A DNA stretch of 24,802 nt from the NCBI GenBank assembly GCA_035637315.1, contig DASPXK010000153.1:1-24802 (forward strand), written 5' to 3'. Every line of letters begins with the position of its first letter. The stretch's first letter is position 1. Positions 1-7,921 of the stretch are shown here, in pieces. Under the pieces are notes generated by a model. That model did not search any database. It was not told the DNA's origin and saw only the letters and a list, made by a program, of their open reading frames with translations. The DNA is from DASPXK01 sp035637315. GTDB lineage: Bacteria > Chloroflexota > UBA6077 > JACCZL01. Made by a program: the position numbers and the translations under genes.

Positions 1-36
1 AGTCTACCCATCCGAAGTCGAGCACGGGCGCCAGGC

Positions 37-2247
37 ATGAGCGGCAGTTGGTGGACAGAGGCAAACGCCACTCAGGAGCCGCGTGTCCGCTGGCTGGGTG
101 TCTTCCCACGCCCGGTTCGCCTGAGAACCGATCTGGCGAGAGGGGTCGCAGTTCCCTCCCCTAGAGCCTCGGCTCCCGAGCGCCTGACCGTGCGGGATGC
201 GGAATCTACCTCCGAGCCGCTGTGCCTCACCGCTCAGTGGTGGTGCCAACCCGCAACCAGCCTGGATACAAGTGTCCGCCTGGCGATCAGCGACTCGGCC
301 GGCAGTGTCGTCCTTGCCCGGCGCATCTCGGCGGACGAGCCAAGTCGTTCACGTCGGCTAGCTCCGAACGGGCAGCCGACGGTTCAGGGATCGGAGTCAC
401 TAGCGCGAGAGGCGCAGGTCCCCCTTTGGAAGCGACTAGCGTATGTGCTCCAGCCTCCCACGGACCTGCTGCTTTCGGAGCTCGGTCCAATTGAGTGGCC
501 GGGGGTGCTGTTCGGGTATCAGATCGAGGGCATCAGAGAGTTGCTCGCTCGTGACGCACTGCTCCTGACCGACGACATGGGGCTCGGCAAGACGATCCAG
601 GCCGTAGCCGCTCTTCGGATCCTCGCCCTTCAAAGTCGGGTTGAATGCAGCCTGCTGGTGGTTCCTGCGAGCCTCGTTGGCCAGTGGCGGAAAGCGCTGC
701 ATCTTTGGGCGCCTGAACTTCGAATCTCCACCATCCGTGGTAGCGGGGGCGAACGAGCGTGGCAGTGGGCGGCCCCTGCTCATGTGTACCTGACCAGCTA
801 CGAGACCGTTCGGGAGGATTTCACGGAGAATCCGCAGTCACCCCCTCGCCGCAGAATTTGGGATGCCGTCATACTGGACGAGGCCCAGAGGATCAAGAAT
901 CCTGAGGCCGACGTCAGCCGCAAGTGCCAACGACTCCGGCGCCGGCGCGCGTGGGCGCTAACCGGAACTCCCCTGGAGAACAGTCTGGATGACCTGGCCT
1001 CGATTCTCGAGTTTTGTTGCGCTATGGGGGATGGCGACCTGCCCCAAAGACTTTTCCCTGGCCCTGCCCTACTCGACAGGCACAAGGCTCTACAGCTCCG
1101 ACGCAGGAAGATCGATGTGCTGCCTCAGCTGCCCCCGAAGGTCGTGAGCCAGATTGTGCTGCCGTTGACCGGGCCGCAACGCGAGAGCTACGACCGGGCT
1201 GAGCGGGACGGCGTCTTCCAGTTACGCGAGCGGGGTGAGAGCGTCCGGATTGAGAATGTCCTCGAACTCATCATGAGGCTAAAACAGACCTGTAACTTTT
1301 GCCCGTCAAGCGGGCAGTCAGCCAAGCTCGATGATCTCAGCCAGCGACTAGCCACGTTGGAATCGGAGGGGCATCGGGCACTCGTATTTTCGCAGTTCAC
1401 CGACGAGAAGCACGGCGCCCGCGCAATCGCCGCCCAGCTTGAGATGTATCAACCACTCCTATACACCGGTGATGTATCGCCGCAGCAACGAGAAGAAATC
1501 ATACGAGAATTCAAGCAGAACCAGGCGCGGAAGGTTCTCGTACTCTCCTTGCGCGCGGGTGGTCAGGGCCTGAATCTGCAAGAGGCCTCATACGTGTTCC
1601 ACTTCGATCGGTGGTGGAATCCCGCGGTCGAGCATCAGGCCGAAGATCGTAGCCACCGTCTAGGGCAGTCGTCGCCCGTCCATGTGTACAAGTACGTTTG
1701 TGAGGAGACAATTGAGGAGCGGATAGACGAGATTCTTCGTAGTAAGCAACTGCTGTTCGACGAGTTGGTCGACGACGTGACGATCGACCTCCGATCAGCG
1801 CTTACCAGCGAAGAACTGTTTGGCCTGTTCGGGATGATTCCACCGCAGGGCGCGAAGACTTCGCCTGGAAACGCGCGGGCCGTACCTGAATTCGCGACAA
1901 TGAGTGGCCCCGAGTTCGAGCAATATGTTGGAGGGCTCTTGCAGCGGAAGGGCTGGCACGTTGAAAGCACCCCGCTCTCGCGCGACGGCGGGGTCGACCT
2001 CATTGCCCGACGCTTTGACGATGTCGGCGCAGAGTCAGTGCTTTACATACAGTGCAAAAACCAGTCTAACCCGGTCGGCGTGCCGGTCGTCAGGGAGCTC
2101 AATGGGGCGCTCCCGAGCTTGCAAACCGGCGTACGTGGCGTTGTGGTCTGCCCCAGTGGTTTCACCGCTGATGCACGGGCCTTTGCAAGGATACGCGGTC
2201 TCGTGCTCTGGGACCGCCATGGCCTGTTTCAACTGGCGGAGAGCTAA
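37..2247 (+). CDS. SNF2-family helicase/translocase with C-terminal Mrr-like restriction endonuclease domain
   Basis: The protein is predicted to be an ATP-driven double-stranded DNA translocase joined to a DNA-cleaving domain. The SNF2 motor shows motif I DDMGLGKT (residues 179-186), motif II DEAQ (281-284), motif III LTGTPLEN (308-315), motif V around SLRAGGQGLNL (504-514) and motif VI with HRLGQ (540-544). After a linker, residues about 621-736 match the Mrr-type PD-(D/E)XK fold: FEQYV near 627, a DGGVD motif with D654, and the QCK triad at 672-674. Such fusions occur in restriction and phage-defence contexts, so a defence role is an inference. The reading frame is open to the window edge with no stop upstream of the ATG at 37, and that ATG has no good ribosome binding site. 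The true start may therefore lie outside the window. Residues 1-150 match nothing I recognise. Codon use looks less G+C-biased than in the genes downstream. Confidence 0.9.
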   Translation: MSGSWWTEANATQEPRVRWLGVFPRPVRLRTDLARGVAVPSPRASAPERLTVRDAESTSEPLCLTAQWWCQPATSLDTSVRLAISDSAGSVVLARRISADEPSRSRRLAPNGQPTVQGSESLAREAQVPLWKRLAYVLQPPTDLLLSELGPIEWPGVLFGYQIEGIRELLARDALLLTDDMGLGKTIQAVAALRILALQSRVECSLLVVPASLVGQWRKALHLWAPELRISTIRGSGGERAWQWAAPAHVYLTSYETVREDFTENPQSPPRRRIWDAVILDEAQRIKNPEADVSRKCQRLRRRRAWALTGTPLENSLDDLASILEFCCAMGDGDLPQRLFPGPALLDRHKALQLRRRKIDVLPQLPPKVVSQIVLPLTGPQRESYDRAERDGVFQLRERGESVRIENVLELIMRLKQTCNFCPSSGQSAKLDDLSQRLATLESEGHRALVFSQFTDEKHGARAIAAQLEMYQPLLYTGDVSPQQREEIIREFKQNQARKVLVLSLRAGGQGLNLQEASYVFHFDRWWNPAVEHQAEDRSHRLGQSSPVHVYKYVCEETIEERIDEILRSKQLLFDELVDDVTIDLRSALTSEELFGLFGMIPPQGAKTSPGNARAVPEFATMSGPEFEQYVGGLLQRKGWHVESTPLSRDGGVDLIARRFDDVGAESVLYIQCKNQSNPVGVPVVRELNGALPSLQTGVRGVVVCPSGFTADARAFARIRGLVLWDRHGLFQLAES

Positions 2248-2391
2248 TCGAGCCACGTGGGGTCAGTCGGTCCGCCGTCTAGAGGACCACCATGCCGAGC
2301 TCTCAACGCGCAGACCAGGCTTCGAATCCCCTTGTGGGCAGCACCAGCTTCGCCGCGACGGTCGGCGAGCGGGTCACCGGGCGGCTGGCAC

Positions 2392-2625
2392 CTAATCGGC
2401 GGTGGGTACCTCGATCGTTACGACGGAAGGCGGGATCACTTCGTCCAGAACTTCTTCGCCGTGAGCCAGCATGACCGCCACGTGCCCTTCGATGGCCTCG
2501 CGAGCGTTGGCCAGTGCTTCTTCGACGGTGTCGCCCTGAGTAACACAGCCCGGAAGTGAGGGGACGAGTACAGAATAGCCCCCGTCTTCCGGCTCGGGGT
2601 TGAGCAACACGGTGAAGCGTCGCAT
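2392..2625 (-). CDS. HicB-family antitoxin-like protein (orphan)
   Basis: This 77-residue protein has the HicB/UPF0150 fold signature: an N-terminal strand, then GGYSVLVPSLPGCVTQGDT followed by a VEEALANAREAI helix. In HicAB modules HicB neutralises the mRNA-cleaving toxin HicA and often carries an extra C-terminal DNA-binding domain. That domain is absent here, since the chain ends soon after the UPF0150 core. The start is secure because AGGAGG lies 5-6 bases upstream of the ATG on the minus strand. No HicA-like frame is present in the 144 bases downstream or in the 59 bases between this gene and the amidohydrolase upstream. It may be co-transcribed with that amidohydrolase. Family assignment is firm; whether it acts as an antitoxin, and against which toxin, is open. 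Confidence 0.85.
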   Translation of the reverse strand: MRRFTVLLNPEPEDGGYSVLVPSLPGCVTQGDTVEEALANAREAIEGHVAVMLAHGEEVLDEVIPPSVVTIEVPTAD

Positions 2626-2684
2626 GGGGTCCTCCTAAAGCAACGTTATCCCGGCCCCCGTTGAGGACGGGACGCGTCTTCTCG

Positions 2685-4034
2685 CTATCCCCTTGCCAGC
2701 GCACCGCCGCTGACGACGACTCGTCCACCAACCACCACGTGGCGAACGTTCGAGATCCGCGGCAGGTCGGTCACCACGATGTCCGCTACGCGGCCGCGGG
2801 CCAGCTCGCCGCGGTTCGGCGCGAGTTTCGGGAAGGCGCTGGCGACGTTGCGGGTGGCCAACGCGACTAAACGGGGCAGCGTGGCTGCCCCGGACTTCAA
2901 GCAGCGCTCGATGGCCAGCGGCATCGGATCGTGGTCGCCGGCGTTGTAGTCGGTCGAGATGGTGTCCACCAGGCCTTCGCGGATCATCCGGCAGAAGAGC
3001 TGCTCTTCTTCCTGCGGCCCACGAAAGACGCCCAGCGTAGAGATGTCGACCTTCGCGCCCAGCGCCCGCAGCGAGCGAGCCTGCTCGCAGGCCTCGTCCT
3101 GGAGGAACGTGCCGTGGTTGGAGTGGCCGGCCACCAGGTCTGTGCCCGCCTGGGCCAGCTCGAGGACGACCCGCGCCGACGGAGCGGAGTTGTGGACCAT
3201 GACCGGCAGGCCGAAGCGCCGCCCGTACTCGCCGGCCTCAGGCAGCCCCTCCAGCGCGGTGCCGAAGGCTGGCAGCACGACCTCCTCGATCAGTTCGCGG
3301 GCCGCCTCCGGGGCTAGTACGTCGGCCAGGCCGATCTGCTCGAGCGCCTGCTGCACGCGAGCGGCGTCGTACTGGGAGGGATCGGCGTACCGGCCGAGGA
3401 CGGCGTATTTGAGGATGGCCGCCTGGTCGCGCTGGATATCGCGCCCGGTCGCCGCCTTTACTCGGGCCGGGATGTACATGTAGTCGGCCCCGCCGCCGGC
3501 CAGGGTATGCCCGGCCCCGACCTCGCCGATCCCCACCGCCCCGCGCTCGACCATCTCGGCCATCGTCATGCGCTTGTGGCGCTCGGCCAGGCCGGAGCCA
3601 TCGGCGATCTCCGCGGCGCGCAGGTTGAGGGGCGTGTGGATGGTGGCAGGCCGAACGTTGATCGGGTGGAGCCGATCGGCCTGGGCCACTTCGTCGGCAG
3701 TGCAGAAGCCACAGGCGTTCATCAGGCTGGTCGTGCCTTCGAGCAGGTGACGGTCCAGGTTTCTCAGCGCCTGTTCCAGGCCGACGCTCGGGGCCCCGCT
3801 GGCGAACCGAGGCCCGGCCGTCAGGGCATGGGCATGGTTGTTGACGAAGCCGGGCATGATCACGCCGCCCGCCGCGTCGAGCACCACGTCGGCGCTGGCG
3901 ATCAGGTCGGGACGCGGCGGCCCGGTCAAGACGTCGGCGACCGTCTCGCCCTCCAAGAGCAGCGCGCCATTCGAGATCATCGTCTCGCCGTCGCCCGTCA
4001 CGACGGCGCCGCCTTGGACTACCAGACTCGCCAT
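2685..4034 (-). CDS. metal-dependent amidohydrolase family protein
   Basis: This is a 449-residue enzyme of the amidohydrolase superfamily, which hydrolyses C-N bonds using one or two metal ions in a TIM barrel. Residues 1-60 form the usual N-terminal beta-sandwich part. The first metal motif is HAH at 67-69, within PGFVNNHAHA. Further likely ligands are H281 (VMVHNS), H304/H307 (AGHSNH) and the catalytic D362 (STDYNAGD). The C-terminus returns to the beta-sandwich with GRVADIVV, as is typical. The frame extends five codons upstream to a GTG, but GGAGGAG lies just before the ATG at 4034, so that ATG is the better start. The gene is divergent from the oxidoreductase operon and may belong to the same pathway. 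The exact substrate (deaminase, deacetylase or dihydroorotase-like) cannot be told. Confidence 0.85.
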   Translation of the reverse strand: MASLVVQGGAVVTGDGETMISNGALLLEGETVADVLTGPPRPDLIASADVVLDAAGGVIMPGFVNNHAHALTAGPRFASGAPSVGLEQALRNLDRHLLEGTTSLMNACGFCTADEVAQADRLHPINVRPATIHTPLNLRAAEIADGSGLAERHKRMTMAEMVERGAVGIGEVGAGHTLAGGGADYMYIPARVKAATGRDIQRDQAAILKYAVLGRYADPSQYDAARVQQALEQIGLADVLAPEAARELIEEVVLPAFGTALEGLPEAGEYGRRFGLPVMVHNSAPSARVVLELAQAGTDLVAGHSNHGTFLQDEACEQARSLRALGAKVDISTLGVFRGPQEEEQLFCRMIREGLVDTISTDYNAGDHDPMPLAIERCLKSGAATLPRLVALATRNVASAFPKLAPNRGELARGRVADIVVTDLPRISNVRHVVVGGRVVVSGGALARG

Positions 4035-4151
4035 CGTGCTCCTCCGCACGCTCGCCGCTTGCTGCAGCCCAGGGTAGTCGCTAGGCTGGTCGCCGTTGAA
4101 CTAGGATAACCTTCCGCTGGGCCTGGCAGAGACGGCCGGCTGATTGAGCTT

Positions 4152-4182
4152 CCCTCTCCGCTTCGGGGAGGGCTGGGGAGGG
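4152..4182. repeat. CCCTCTCC/GGAGAGGG-type hairpin repeat, copy 1
   Basis: A 9-base-pair hairpin (CCCTCTCCG and CGGGGAGGG around a CTT loop, 4152-4172) is followed by GGGCTGGGGAGGG. It is a diverged copy of the elements at 14078, 20769 and 20843. Its GGGGAGGG tail lies at the right distance to serve as the ribosome binding site of the TTG-started oxidoreductase gene at 4190. Confidence 0.7.
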
Positions 4183-4189
4183 TTCCAAC

Positions 4190-5326
4190 TTGCCGAACGA
4201 AGTCGTGGTGATCGGGGCTGGGGCGGTTGGGGGGTCGGTCGCGTTTCGCCTGGCCCAGGCGGGGGCTCGAGTGACGGTTCTCGACGCCGGCGAGCCGGGC
4301 AGTGGGACCTCGGGCTCCAGCTTTGCCTGGCTCAACTCGGGTGACAAGCAGCCCCGCGAGTACCACGATCTGAACGTGGCCGGCATGCGTGAGCACCGGG
4401 CGTTGGCCGACGAGCTTGGAGGCCGATGGTACCATGGCGGTGGCAACCTGGATTGGGCGGCCACCGACGCCGGCCGGGAGAAGCTGCGCCAGAGGGTAGC
4501 TCGCCTCCAGGAATGGGGCTACGCTGCTGAGTGGCTTACCCCCGAGCGCGTCCTCGGGGAGCTGGAGCCGCGGCTCGCGCTCGACCGCGACGAGGGTCGC
4601 TCGATCGCTTACTTCCCCGAGGAGGGCTGGGTGGACGGGCAGCTGCTGGCTCGAGCGCTGGCGGGGGCGATAGAGCGAGGCGGCGGGCGCGTGCTCGGTG
4701 GTCGCCAGGTGGCACGGATCGAGTCGGCGGGCGGGCGCGTGGCGGGCGTAGGGACGCAGGATGGGGACCGATTCGCCGCCGACGTGGTGGTCAATTGTGC
4801 CGGCCAGCACGCGGATGCCGTCGCGCGCCTGGCCGGCGGCGATGTGCCGCTCGCCAACACGCTCGGACTGCTGGCGATCACGTCGGCCGGGCCGCCCGTC
4901 GTCTCGCGAGTCGTCCACGCGCCGAATGTCCATCTGCGGCCGGACAGTGGCGGCGGAGTGATGCTCCACGTCGAAGAGATCGACCGCGAGCTGGCGCGCG
5001 ACACGGTCGTCAATGTCAACTTGGCCGGTTGCTCCGAGCTGCTGCGGCGGGCAGTTGAGCTGGTCCCGAGCCTGGGCGGCCGAACGATCGTCGAGGCCCG
5101 CATCGGCACGCGGCCGATCCCGAAGGATGGCTTGCCAGCCGTCGGCCCGGCCGGGTCCGATGGCCACTACGTGGTCGTGACTCACAGCGGCATCACGCTG
5201 GGCCCGCTCCTGGGGCGGATCGTCGCCGCCGAGATCATCGGCGGCACCCCTGACTCACGGCTGGCGCCGTTTCGACCGGAGCGTCTCCACGAGTCCGTGG
5301 CGCAAGCGCGAGGCGCCCGGTCGTAG
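4190..5326 (+). CDS. FAD-dependent oxidoreductase, D-amino-acid oxidase/dehydrogenase (DAO) family
   Basis: This 378-residue protein belongs to the DAO flavoprotein family (glycine oxidase, sarcosine oxidase, D-amino acid dehydrogenase). These enzymes oxidise amines or amino acids to imines using FAD. The N-terminus carries the dinucleotide-binding fingerprint GAGAVG (9-14), with VTVLDAGEPG as the end of the second strand. VVVNCAGQHAD is the middle FAD-contact motif. Near the C-terminus RPIPKDGLPAVGP (from 308) and THSGITLG (331-338) form the closing FAD motif. No signal peptide is seen, so the enzyme is cytoplasmic. The start is TTG, preceded at about 7 bases by GGGGAGGG, which belongs to a repeat. 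The gene begins a run of same-strand genes that ends with an ABC importer and has a 33-base gap to the next gene. The substrate is probably an amine or amino acid. Confidence 0.88.
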   Translation: MPNEVVVIGAGAVGGSVAFRLAQAGARVTVLDAGEPGSGTSGSSFAWLNSGDKQPREYHDLNVAGMREHRALADELGGRWYHGGGNLDWAATDAGREKLRQRVARLQEWGYAAEWLTPERVLGELEPRLALDRDEGRSIAYFPEEGWVDGQLLARALAGAIERGGGRVLGGRQVARIESAGGRVAGVGTQDGDRFAADVVVNCAGQHADAVARLAGGDVPLANTLGLLAITSAGPPVVSRVVHAPNVHLRPDSGGGVMLHVEEIDRELARDTVVNVNLAGCSELLRRAVELVPSLGGRTIVEARIGTRPIPKDGLPAVGPAGSDGHYVVVTHSGITLGPLLGRIVAAEIIGGTPDSRLAPFRPERLHESVAQARGARS

Positions 5327-5359
5327 CGGCTTCCTCCCGGATCGAGAATCATCGGCGCG

Positions 5360-6616
5360 ATGCCACGTCTGGTCGTCCTCGAAGGCCCAACCGCAACGCT
5401 CTTTAAGGACGGGCTGGTGATCGACGGGCTCGGCGGGTACGCCGAGCGGACCGACGTGCTCGTGGAAGGCGAGCGAATCGCCGCCATCGGACGCAACCTG
5501 GCGCACCCGGTGACTCCGGGAGCTCAGATTTTCTTTCTGGCCGGGCGCACGCTGATGCCGGGTCTGGTAGACAGCCACGTCCATATTGGCGGTGGCGACT
5601 ACTTTCCCGGCTGCGAGCACGAGCTGATCGGGGTCGCGGCCATTCGGACGGCCGAGGCGGCGACCCGAACGCTGATGGCCGGGATCACGACGATCCGCAC
5701 CCCCGGCTCACGCGACTACCTGGACCTCGACATTCGCGACGCGGTCAACCTCGGGCTGCTGCCCGGCCCGCGAATCATAGGCAGCGGACGCGGGATCACG
5801 ACGCCCGGCGGCCACATGCACGAGACCTGCATCGTCGCCGACCGCGTCGACGAGGTGCGTGAAGCGGTCCGCGTGCACGTCAAACGCGGCGCGAACAGCA
5901 TCAAGCTGGTGATGTCGGCCGGCGTGGCAACGGCCGGCCTGCCGGTCGACGCGGAGCAGTTCGGCGTCGAGCAGGCCAAAGCGGCGGTCTACGAGGCGCA
6001 CAAGGCGGGCCTGCGGGTGATGACCCACGCCATCGGCCTGGGCGCCATTCGCAACGCCGTCGAGACGGGAGTCGACTCGATTGACCACGGCCACTTCCTG
6101 GACGAGGAGCAAGCGACCCGGATGAAGGACAAGGGCATGTACTACGTACCGACCTTCGGCCCGGGCCATTACTACGCAAAGATGCGCCTTGCCGAGCCAT
6201 GGCGAATCGAACGCGCCGAGGCCGTAGCCGAGCAGCACGCTCGGGCCTTCAAGCTGGCTCTCGAATTCGGCCTGAAGATGGCGATGGGCTGCGACTGCGG
6301 CGCCCCCTCTCGGATGCCGAACGGCGCGAACGCGCTCGAGCTAGCGCTGATGGTGGAGCATGGGCTGTCAGCCGAGCGAGCGCTGGTCTGCGGCACGAGC
6401 GAGTCGGCGAACCTGGTCGGGCTGGGCGACCGAGTAGGCGGCGTGACCGTGGGCAAACTGGCCGACCTGATCGTCGTCGACGGGAACCCTCTGGACGACA
6501 TCACGGTGCTCCAGCGCGGGGTGCAGCTGGTGATGAAAGGCGGCCGGGTCGTGCGCGATGAGTTAGGTCGGAGACGGGCGAACGCTCTAGAATTGGCGCG
6601 TGGCTCAGACACCTGA
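5360..6616 (+). CDS. amidohydrolase, prolidase / imidazolonepropionase-like subfamily
   Basis: This 418-residue enzyme is of the COG1228-type amidohydrolases, which include Xaa-Pro/Xaa-Arg dipeptidases and imidazolonepropionase-like enzymes. The metal motif is HVH (73-75). A lysine that is usually carbamylated and bridges two metals is K182, in NSIKLVMSAG. Metal histidines follow at H223 (MTHAIG) and H243/H245 (IDHGHF). The catalytic aspartate is D312, in MGCDCG; two cysteines flank it where relatives often have GTD. The C-terminal VGKLADLIVVDGNPL is the family's closing strand region. No signal peptide is present. The ATG has only a weak ribosome binding site. It lies between the oxidoreductase and the ABC importer, so it probably acts in the cytoplasm on the imported compound or its derivative. 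Confidence 0.88.
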   Translation: MPRLVVLEGPTATLFKDGLVIDGLGGYAERTDVLVEGERIAAIGRNLAHPVTPGAQIFFLAGRTLMPGLVDSHVHIGGGDYFPGCEHELIGVAAIRTAEAATRTLMAGITTIRTPGSRDYLDLDIRDAVNLGLLPGPRIIGSGRGITTPGGHMHETCIVADRVDEVREAVRVHVKRGANSIKLVMSAGVATAGLPVDAEQFGVEQAKAAVYEAHKAGLRVMTHAIGLGAIRNAVETGVDSIDHGHFLDEEQATRMKDKGMYYVPTFGPGHYYAKMRLAEPWRIERAEAVAEQHARAFKLALEFGLKMAMGCDCGAPSRMPNGANALELALMVEHGLSAERALVCGTSESANLVGLGDRVGGVTVGKLADLIVVDGNPLDDITVLQRGVQLVMKGGRVVRDELGRRRANALELARGSDT

Positions 6617-6637
6617 GCGCCGAAGGGAGTCGAGGAC

Positions 6638-7852
6638 ATGAGACGGCGGAGTGCGATCCTGGCCTTTGCGCTGATCATCTCCCAGTTCGGTCTTGCGTGC
6701 GGGGGCTTCGCGCCGAGCGGCCAGCCAGCGGCCAAGCCGACCCTTCCTCCGTCAGGGCAGGCCGAGCCGCCCAAAGCCGCCGCGCCGGTGGCGGAGCCAA
6801 AAGCGGCTGAGGCGCCCAAGCCCGCTGCGGCCACAGCCGCCCCGGTCGCCAAGCCGACAGAGGCGGCGAAGCCCGTCGCAAAGGGGAGCGGCGAGGTGAT
6901 CGTCAACGCATACTCTGCCGAGTACGAGGACATTTTCAACAAGTACATCAAGGAGCCATTCGAGCGAGAGACGGGCATCAAGATCATCTACGACCCGAGC
7001 GGCTCGGCGGCCGAGGACTACGCCAAGATCCGCGCCTCAGGTGGCGATCCCGGCTGGGACGTGGACGCAGTCACCGCCCAGGAGGCGATCCAGGGCGCCA
7101 AGGAGGGGCTGCTGCTCGAGATCAACGAGACCAACACGCCGAACCTCAAGTCCTTCTATCCCGACATGCGCATGCTGGTCGGCAATTACGGCGTCCCCTA
7201 CGAGATCCAGTACATGTCGCTGATGTACCACAAGGCGAAGGTCGATCCCCCGCCTACCTCCTGGGAGATCATGTGGGACCCGAAGCTGAAGGGCCACGTG
7301 CTCACCTTCCAGTTCGCCAACATCCTGGGCGTCTACCACATGATCATGGCGGCCAGGCTCAACGGCGGGAGCCTGGAGAACGTCGAGCCCGGCTTCCAGG
7401 CCCTCGATAGGCTAAAGGACAACTTGCTCGACTGGCCGCAGCAGTCGACCCAGGCCGTCGTCTTCATGGAGCGGGGCGACGTCTGGGCCATGCCGTACTG
7501 GGACGGCCGCGCTCACTATTACGTGGACCAGGGCTTGCCCTACGATTTCCTGATCCCCAAGGAGGGTTCGATCCCGCTGGTCAACTCGCTGATCATCCCC
7601 AAGGGCGCCAAGAACGTGGAGAACGCCTATCGCTTTGTGGACTTCTGGCTGAGCAAGGAGATCCAGCGCTCCTGGGCGCTCGGCTACACCGTCGGGCCAG
7701 GCCGAGGCGACCTGGATTTCCCGGAGGAGTTCAAGAAGCGGCACATTACGAGCGAGGAAGACATCAAGAAGATGGGGCCGCCCGACTACGACTACATCGC
7801 CAAGAACCGCCCGGCCTGGACCGAGCGCGCCCAACGGATCATGGCGCGCTAA
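6638..7852 (+). CDS. ABC transporter substrate-binding lipoprotein, spermidine/putrescine (PotD-like) type
   Basis: This 404-residue protein is the extracellular ligand-binding subunit of the importer encoded downstream. It starts with an n-region MRRR, a hydrophobic stretch and the lipobox GLAC with the lipid-attached C21. A long Ala/Pro/Lys linker follows to about residue 83. The binding domain begins at GEVIVNAYSAEYED and carries PotD/Fbp-like landmarks: TGIKIIYDPSG, NYGVPYEIQYMSLMYHK, SWEIMWDPKLKG and NSLIIPKGAKN. The start ATG is preceded by AGGGAG and GAGG. It lies 21 bases after the amidohydrolase, and a TAGAAT box at 6588-6593 inside that gene could be an internal promoter. The family also imports thiamine, iron and opine-like compounds, so the ligand is not fixed. 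A palindromic repeat separates it from the permease genes. Confidence 0.92.
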   Translation: MRRRSAILAFALIISQFGLACGGFAPSGQPAAKPTLPPSGQAEPPKAAAPVAEPKAAEAPKPAAATAAPVAKPTEAAKPVAKGSGEVIVNAYSAEYEDIFNKYIKEPFERETGIKIIYDPSGSAAEDYAKIRASGGDPGWDVDAVTAQEAIQGAKEGLLLEINETNTPNLKSFYPDMRMLVGNYGVPYEIQYMSLMYHKAKVDPPPTSWEIMWDPKLKGHVLTFQFANILGVYHMIMAARLNGGSLENVEPGFQALDRLKDNLLDWPQQSTQAVVFMERGDVWAMPYWDGRAHYYVDQGLPYDFLIPKEGSIPLVNSLIIPKGAKNVENAYRFVDFWLSKEIQRSWALGYTVGPGRGDLDFPEEFKKRHITSEEDIKKMGPPDYDYIAKNRPAWTERAQRIMAR

Positions 7853-7856
7853 CCCT

Positions 7857-7914
7857 GTAGGGGCACGGCATGCCGTGCCCTCCCTGCCCTGGGCACGGCA
7901 TGCCGTGCCCCTAC
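7857..7914. repeat. double palindromic repeat between binding-protein and permease genes
   Basis: The 20-base perfect palindrome GGGCACGGCATGCCGTGCCC occurs twice (7861-7880 and 7891-7910). With the flanking GTAG and CTAC the two copies form a 24-base perfect inverted repeat around a 10-base spacer. It fills almost all of the gap between the two genes, ends 7 bases before the permease ATG, and leaves no visible ribosome binding site there. The resulting RNA could form very stable hairpins. Confidence 0.95.
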
Positions 7915-7921
7915 CGCTGGC

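Noticed and set aside
37..2247. Assignment to the DISARM system because of the SNF2 domain
   Set aside because: No DISARM partner genes (methylase, phospholipase-D-type or DUF1998 proteins) are in the window, and the Mrr fusion is not a defining DISARM feature.
2248..2391. HicA toxin partner downstream of the HicB-like gene
   Set aside because: The gap is 144 bases and no frame with a HicA-like double-stranded RNA-binding pattern or catalytic histidine is present.
4019..5185. Long open frame on the minus strand opposite the oxidoreductase
   Set aside because: It is a shadow of a high-G+C gene on the other strand. It has Arg/Pro/Ser-rich composition and no motifs, while the plus-strand frame has all FAD motifs.
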